A stretch of DNA of 11,656 nucleotides, taken from NCBI GenBank assembly GCA_033720955.1, contig JAWWBN010000106.1:1-11656 (forward strand). Reading direction: 5' to 3'. Position numbers and translations under genes: made by a program. Under the pieces are notes generated by a model. The model saw nothing but the letters and a program-made list of their open reading frames with translations, did not search any database and was not told where the DNA came from. The stretch is from JAWWBN01 sp033720955 (GTDB taxonomy: Bacteria; Acidobacteriota; Thermoanaerobaculia; Multivoradales; JAHEKO01). Below are positions 9,367 to 11,656 of the stretch, piece by piece (the stretch's first letter is position 1; every line of letters begins with the position of its first letter).

Positions 9367-10680
9367 ATGCGACACTCGACCTCGATCTGTATCGCCGGCC
9401 TGCTCTGGCTGGCGGCCGGCGCCGCTCCTGGGCAGGAGCCCGTGGGCATCGTGAACCACCTCCCCCGGGACCCGGTCCTGGCCGGTGTCGTCGAGATCGG
9501 CAACCCTGACGAGGGCCTGGGCAAGCTGATGGAGTTCGTGACCCGCTTCGACCCCGAGCTGGATCCGACGGCGTGGGAGGCGGAGATGGCCGAGCTCGAC
9601 CAGGAGATCGGCTGCTCCCTGCGGGGCGACCTCCTGGCGCAGGTCGGCCCCGAGCTGGCCTTCGCCTTCGACCTGCCTCCGATCGACCAGCTCATGGCCG
9701 GCATGGAGGACCCCGCGGCGGCGGTCGTGGAGGCCAGCCGTGGAACCGGGCTCGTGGTCGGAGTGCGCGACGGCGCTGCGCTCGCCGCCTGCCTGAGCCG
9801 GCTCGCGGGCCATTTCGAGCTGACGGTGGCGGAGGAGGAGGGCATCGTGCGGATCGCGCCGCCCGAGCAGGCCGGCGCCGAGCTGCCGGCCGATCTCGCC
9901 GTCTACTACTCGGTGGGGGACGGCTTCGCCGCCCTGAGCGCGTCGCCGGAGTTCGTGGCCTCGGCCCTCGCACCGCGCGCGGCCGGAGGCCGCCTCATCG
10001 ACGGCGAGGACTTCCGGCGGGTCTTCTCGCACCTGGAAGCTTCGGCAAAGGGGCTCTCCTACCTGAATCTGCCCAAGATCCGCGGTCTGCTCGAGGGCTC
10101 CGAGTTCCTCCAGGGCATGCTGGCCTCCAACCAGGAGGCGCGGCCGATTCTCGAGCTGATCCGCTCGCCGGATTTCACCGGCATGGGAGTGGGCGCCACC
10201 TCGGTGGAGATCGACGGCGGCGTGCGGCGGATGACCTACGGACCGAGGGCGCTGGCGGGCGGGGCGGCCTCCGCGGGGATCGTCGCGGCGGTCGTCATCC
10301 CCAACTTCATCGACGCCCTGGAGAAGGCGAAGCGCCAGCGCACCATGGCCGACCTGCGCAATCTGGCCGTCGCGCTGGAGGCCTACGCCGTGGACAGCGG
10401 CGCCTACCCCGAGACCGGGGGCGAGTGGCTGCCGGCCGAGAGCCTCACGGACGCCCTGGGGTCGCTCTACCTGGCGGAGGTGCCGGCTACCGACGGCTGG
10501 GGGCACCCCCTCGTCTACTGGTCCGACGGGGTGAGCTATCGGATCGCCAGCCCGGGCAAGGACGGCCAGATGCAGCACGACTGGCTCGCCGTCGCCACGG
10601 TGGACGGCGCCCCGCCGCCGCCGCCCGAAACCGATCTGGTCTTCGGCGACGGCAGCTTCCAGGTGCCCGTCGAGGAGTAG
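9367..10680 (+). CDS. Exported protein with C-terminal GspG-like pseudopilin domain
   Basis: A 437-residue protein. The ATG at 9367 was chosen because GGGAG precedes it by 6 bases and it gives a clean signal peptide (residues 1 to about 20: Arg near the start, a hydrophobic core, then AGAA). An in-frame GTG at 9319 would bury that signal. Residues about 25-290 form a large domain I do not firmly recognise; it resembles the general style of DUF3352-like surface proteins. Residues 293-437 look like a type II secretion major pseudopilin. GGAASAGIVAAVVIPNF (298-314) matches the second half of a pilin helix. It is followed by the helix ALEKAKRQRTMADLRNLA (317-334), then LEAYAVDSGAYP (337-348), and DGWGHPLVYW (376-385) to SPGKDG (395-400), typical of GspG. 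The prepilin peptidase site (G-F-T-L-I-E) is absent and the helix is internal, so the domain cannot be processed like a normal pilin. The role is unknown; the protein is probably periplasmic, anchored by the internal helix. Confidence 0.75.
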   Translation: MRHSTSICIAGLLWLAAGAAPGQEPVGIVNHLPRDPVLAGVVEIGNPDEGLGKLMEFVTRFDPELDPTAWEAEMAELDQEIGCSLRGDLLAQVGPELAFAFDLPPIDQLMAGMEDPAAAVVEASRGTGLVVGVRDGAALAACLSRLAGHFELTVAEEEGIVRIAPPEQAGAELPADLAVYYSVGDGFAALSASPEFVASALAPRAAGGRLIDGEDFRRVFSHLEASAKGLSYLNLPKIRGLLEGSEFLQGMLASNQEARPILELIRSPDFTGMGVGATSVEIDGGVRRMTYGPRALAGGAASAGIVAAVVIPNFIDALEKAKRQRTMADLRNLAVALEAYAVDSGAYPETGGEWLPAESLTDALGSLYLAEVPATDGWGHPLVYWSDGVSYRIASPGKDGQMQHDWLAVATVDGAPPPPPETDLVFGDGSFQVPVEE

Positions 10681-10695
10681 GCGAGCCTACTTTTT
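10677..10695 (+). terminator. Compact intrinsic terminator spanning both convergent stop codons
   Basis: GTAGGC (10677-10682) and GCCTAC (10685-10690) form a perfect inverted repeat, effectively a five-pair stem with a CGAG loop. It is followed directly by five T (10691-10695) and more pyrimidines. On the plus strand this has the shape of a short rho-independent terminator for the pseudopilin-like gene. Both stop codons lie in the stem: TAG 10678-10680 on the plus strand and CTA 10687-10689, the minus-strand TAG. The T-tract is the antisense of the lysine codons ending the opposing gene. The stem is short, so efficiency is uncertain. Confidence 0.5.
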
Positions 10696-11415
10696 CTTCT
10701 TCGCCGCCTTCTTGGCGGGAGCGGCCTTCTTCGGCGCCGCCTTCTTGGCCGGAGCCCCCTTCTTCGCGGGTGCCGCCTTCTTGGGCGCCGCCTTCTTGGC
10801 CGGAGCCCCCTTCTTCGCGGGTGCCGCCTTCTTGGGCGCCGCCTTCTTGGCGGGCGCCGCCTTCTTCGCGGGAGCGGCCTTCTTCGGCGCCGCCTTGGTG
10901 GCGGTGGACGAGGAGGTCTTCTTCGCCGCGGCTGCCCGCTTGGCCGCCGGCTTCTTGGCCGCCGGCTTCTTGGACGCCTTCCGCTTGGCCCGCTTGGCCG
11001 GCGCCTTGGGCTCGGCCACCGCCACGAACTCGCCGGAGGCGACGACTCCCCAACGCCGGCAGATCAGGGTGTAGGTGGCGCCGCCCTTCAGCTTGGCGGT
11101 GGCCAGGTCGAGGGTCACCTCGCGGGTGTTCGTCGCGCCGCCGCCCATCACGGTCTTCGAGGCGACGGGCGCGGCGCTCTTCAGCACCCGCCTCTTGCGC
11201 CCGCCGTCGCTCCACATGACCTGCTTGAGCCGCGAGTCCATCACGCACCACTCGTGACCCGAGTTCGGGTCGGGAGTCGCCAGGACGCAGGTCTCGTCGG
11301 CCTCCATCGACCACTCCACCGTGACGGGCACGCTCTTGCGCCCCGTGGGCAGCAGCACCATGTTGCGGGCGGGCGTGTACTTGCCGGGCTTGAACGACAG
11401 ATCGGCTCTGATCAT
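10687..11415 (-). CDS. Globular-head protein with histone-H1-like Lys/Ala/Pro tail
   Basis: A 242-residue protein in two parts. Residues 1 to about 134 form a probably beta-rich globular region that I do not recognise; it contains three cysteines (C43, C57, C119), five tryptophans and a basic patch GGRKRRVLK (71-79). Residues about 136-242 are a low-complexity basic tail of AAPKK, AAPAKK and GAPAKK units ending in a run of lysines, like the C-terminal tails of eukaryotic histone H1 and of bacterial AlgP/Hc1-like proteins. Such tails bind DNA or RNA non-specifically, so a nucleoid-associated or RNA-binding role is inferred. There is no HU, winged-helix or SAP domain in the head. The start ATG is preceded by a strong AGAGGAGGA at good spacing, and a plausible promoter lies at 11445-11474, suggesting good expression. 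The gene converges on the pseudopilin-like gene with six bases between the stops. Confidence 0.8.
   Translation of the reverse strand: MIRADLSFKPGKYTPARNMVLLPTGRKSVPVTVEWSMEADETCVLATPDPNSGHEWCVMDSRLKQVMWSDGGRKRRVLKSAAPVASKTVMGGGATNTREVTLDLATAKLKGGATYTLICRRWGVVASGEFVAVAEPKAPAKRAKRKASKKPAAKKPAAKRAAAAKKTSSSTATKAAPKKAAPAKKAAPAKKAAPKKAAPAKKGAPAKKAAPKKAAPAKKGAPAKKAAPKKAAPAKKAAKKKK
10690..10893 (-). repeat. Four tandem 51-bp repeats encoding the basic tail
   Basis: The tail-coding DNA has a 51-base period (17 codons). The two central copies (10741-10791 and 10792-10842) are identical. The copy at 10843-10893 differs at about six positions, and the copy at 10690-10740 is more diverged. Each unit encodes a 17-residue block made of three shorter K/A/P pieces (two of six residues, one of five). 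Perfect identity of the central pair implies recent duplication or gene conversion and predicts length variation between strains. Confidence 0.85.
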
Positions 11416-11424
11416 TCGAGGGTC

Positions 11425-11480
11425 CTCCTCTTTGAGACGCCGAGAAACTACCTCCGCCTCCCGACGCCTGTAAAGAGGAG
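11425..11480. repeat. Nine-bp inverted repeat framing the histone-tailed gene promoter
   Basis: CTCCTCTTT at 11425-11433 is the exact reverse complement of AAAGAGGAG at 11472-11480. One arm contains the Shine-Dalgarno of the minus-strand gene; the other overlaps its -35 box. It could be a spaced operator, or could hide the ribosome binding site if a transcript began upstream of 11480. Chance similarity driven by the purine-rich Shine-Dalgarno is also possible. Confidence 0.35.
11445..11474 (-). promoter_or_regulatory. Promoter of the histone-tailed gene
   Basis: On the minus strand TTTACA (11474-11469) and TAGTTT (11450-11445) are separated by 18 bases, the only -35/-10 pair of reasonable quality in the window. 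The predicted start near 11438 leaves a leader of about 23 nt containing the AGAGGAGGA ribosome binding site. The -35 box overlaps one arm of a 9-bp inverted repeat. Confidence 0.5.
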
Positions 11481-11510
11481 CTCCGCCCGGTCCGAGGCGG
11501 CCCCACCTTG

Positions 11511-11516
11511 TAGACT
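11511..11516 (+). promoter_or_regulatory. Possible -10 box of the SEC-C gene (TAGACT)
   Basis: TAGACT lies 23 bases before the ATG; transcription from about 11523 would give a leader of about 17 nt holding AAGGAGG. No convincing -35 is seen 16-18 bases upstream. Confidence 0.4.
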
Positions 11517-11539
11517 TGGCCGGTCAAGGAGGTGGAACG

Positions 11540-11656
11540 ATGGGCGGTGGGCGAAAGATGTACTCCAAGGTCGTTTGGCCGGGCTTCTCCGGCGCCCCGG
11601 CGCCCCGGCAGGCGGCCAAGATCGGACGCAACGAGGCGTGCCCCTGCGGCAGCGGC
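11540..11656 (+). CDS. SEC-C motif protein (partial, runs off the right edge)
   Basis: Only the first 39 codons are in view. The ATG is preceded by AAGGAGG at ideal spacing, one of the two best ribosome binding sites in the window. The N-terminus is short and basic (MGGGRKMYSK), then comes a linker rich in Pro, Ala and Gly. Residues 28-39 read IGRNEACPCGSG, the opening of the SEC-C zinc-binding motif (CxC then further Cys/His), best known at the C-terminus of SecA and in many small proteins. A motif this close to the N-terminus excludes SecA itself and suggests either a small stand-alone SEC-C protein or an N-terminal zinc module on something larger. The gene is divergent from the histone-tailed gene across 124 bases. 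Confidence 0.8.
   Translation, partial: MGGGRKMYSKVVWPGFSGAPAPRQAAKIGRNEACPCGSG

Noticed and set aside
8094..9845. A 583-codon minus-strand frame
   Set aside because: Antisense to the amidohydrolase and the start of the pseudopilin-like gene, both of which have recognisable motifs.
10690..10893. The tandem repeats as a possible CRISPR array
   Set aside because: Units abut without spacers and are in frame at 17 codons; they are coding repeats.
10712..11074. A 120-codon plus-strand frame reading as Ala/Phe/Gly repeats resembling a membrane or antifreeze-like protein
   Set aside because: It is the exact antisense of the KKAAPAKK tail; the minus-strand gene has a strong ribosome binding site, promoter and globular head.
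9573..11219. A 548-codon plus-strand frame ending in Ser/Pro-rich repeats
   Set aside because: Out of frame in the pseudopilin-like gene and then antisense to the tail repeats; the apparent repeats are just the 51-bp units read on the other strand.

Overview
The window is a GC-rich bacterial chromosomal segment (GC-ending codons dominate everywhere; by eye about 70% GC, not computed). It is tightly packed: eight genes, no intergenic gap longer than about 125 bases, and no RNA gene, insertion sequence, CRISPR array or phage gene that I can recognise. The gene mix (PPK1, large carbamoyl-phosphate synthetase, AGCS symporter, ZIP pair, a pseudopilin-like fusion, a lysine/alanine-tailed protein) would suit an environmental high-GC phylum such as Acidobacteriota. 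That placement is a low-confidence guess, because nothing here is a strong taxonomic marker.

Layout. Bases 1-1915 (minus) hold polyphosphate kinase 1, cut by the left edge and lacking roughly its last 80 residues. Divergent from it are two consecutive ZIP-family metal transporters (1977-2714 and 2736-3464, plus). They converge on an AGCS-type sodium:amino-acid symporter (3528-4832, minus), with a GC-rich hairpin between. The symporter lies four bases downstream of carB (4837-8061, minus), so the two probably form a transcription unit. carB is divergent, across only 26 bases, from an SsnA-like amidohydrolase (8088-9329, plus). That gene is followed by an exported protein (9367-10680, plus) that carries a GspG-like pseudopilin module in its C-terminal third. 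Converging on it with six bases between the stop codons is a 242-residue protein with a globular head and a long histone-H1-like Lys/Ala/Pro tail (10687-11415, minus). The right edge holds the first 39 codons of a SEC-C-motif protein (11540 onward, plus).

How the genes relate. No single pathway joins them. The strongest local couplings are carB with the symporter, the tandem ZIP pair, and the divergent ppk1/ZIP arrangement (polyphosphate binds divalent metals, so a link is possible but is inference). carA and other pyrimidine or arginine genes are not in view.

The most notable features are architectural. (1) Near-consensus -10 boxes lie immediately upstream of several start codons that lack a Shine-Dalgarno sequence, which suggests leaderless mRNAs. 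They include a 10-base element at 8071-8080 that carries overlapping -10 boxes for both divergent genes. (2) A degenerate pilin helix and GspG-like domain are embedded inside a larger secreted protein. (3) An uncharacterised head domain is fused to a histone-like tail built from 51-bp repeats. (4) An intrinsic terminator has both convergent stop codons in its stem and a T-tract that encodes the lysine tail of the opposing gene. I see no convincing new multi-gene system. The best candidates for undescribed biology are items 2 and 3.
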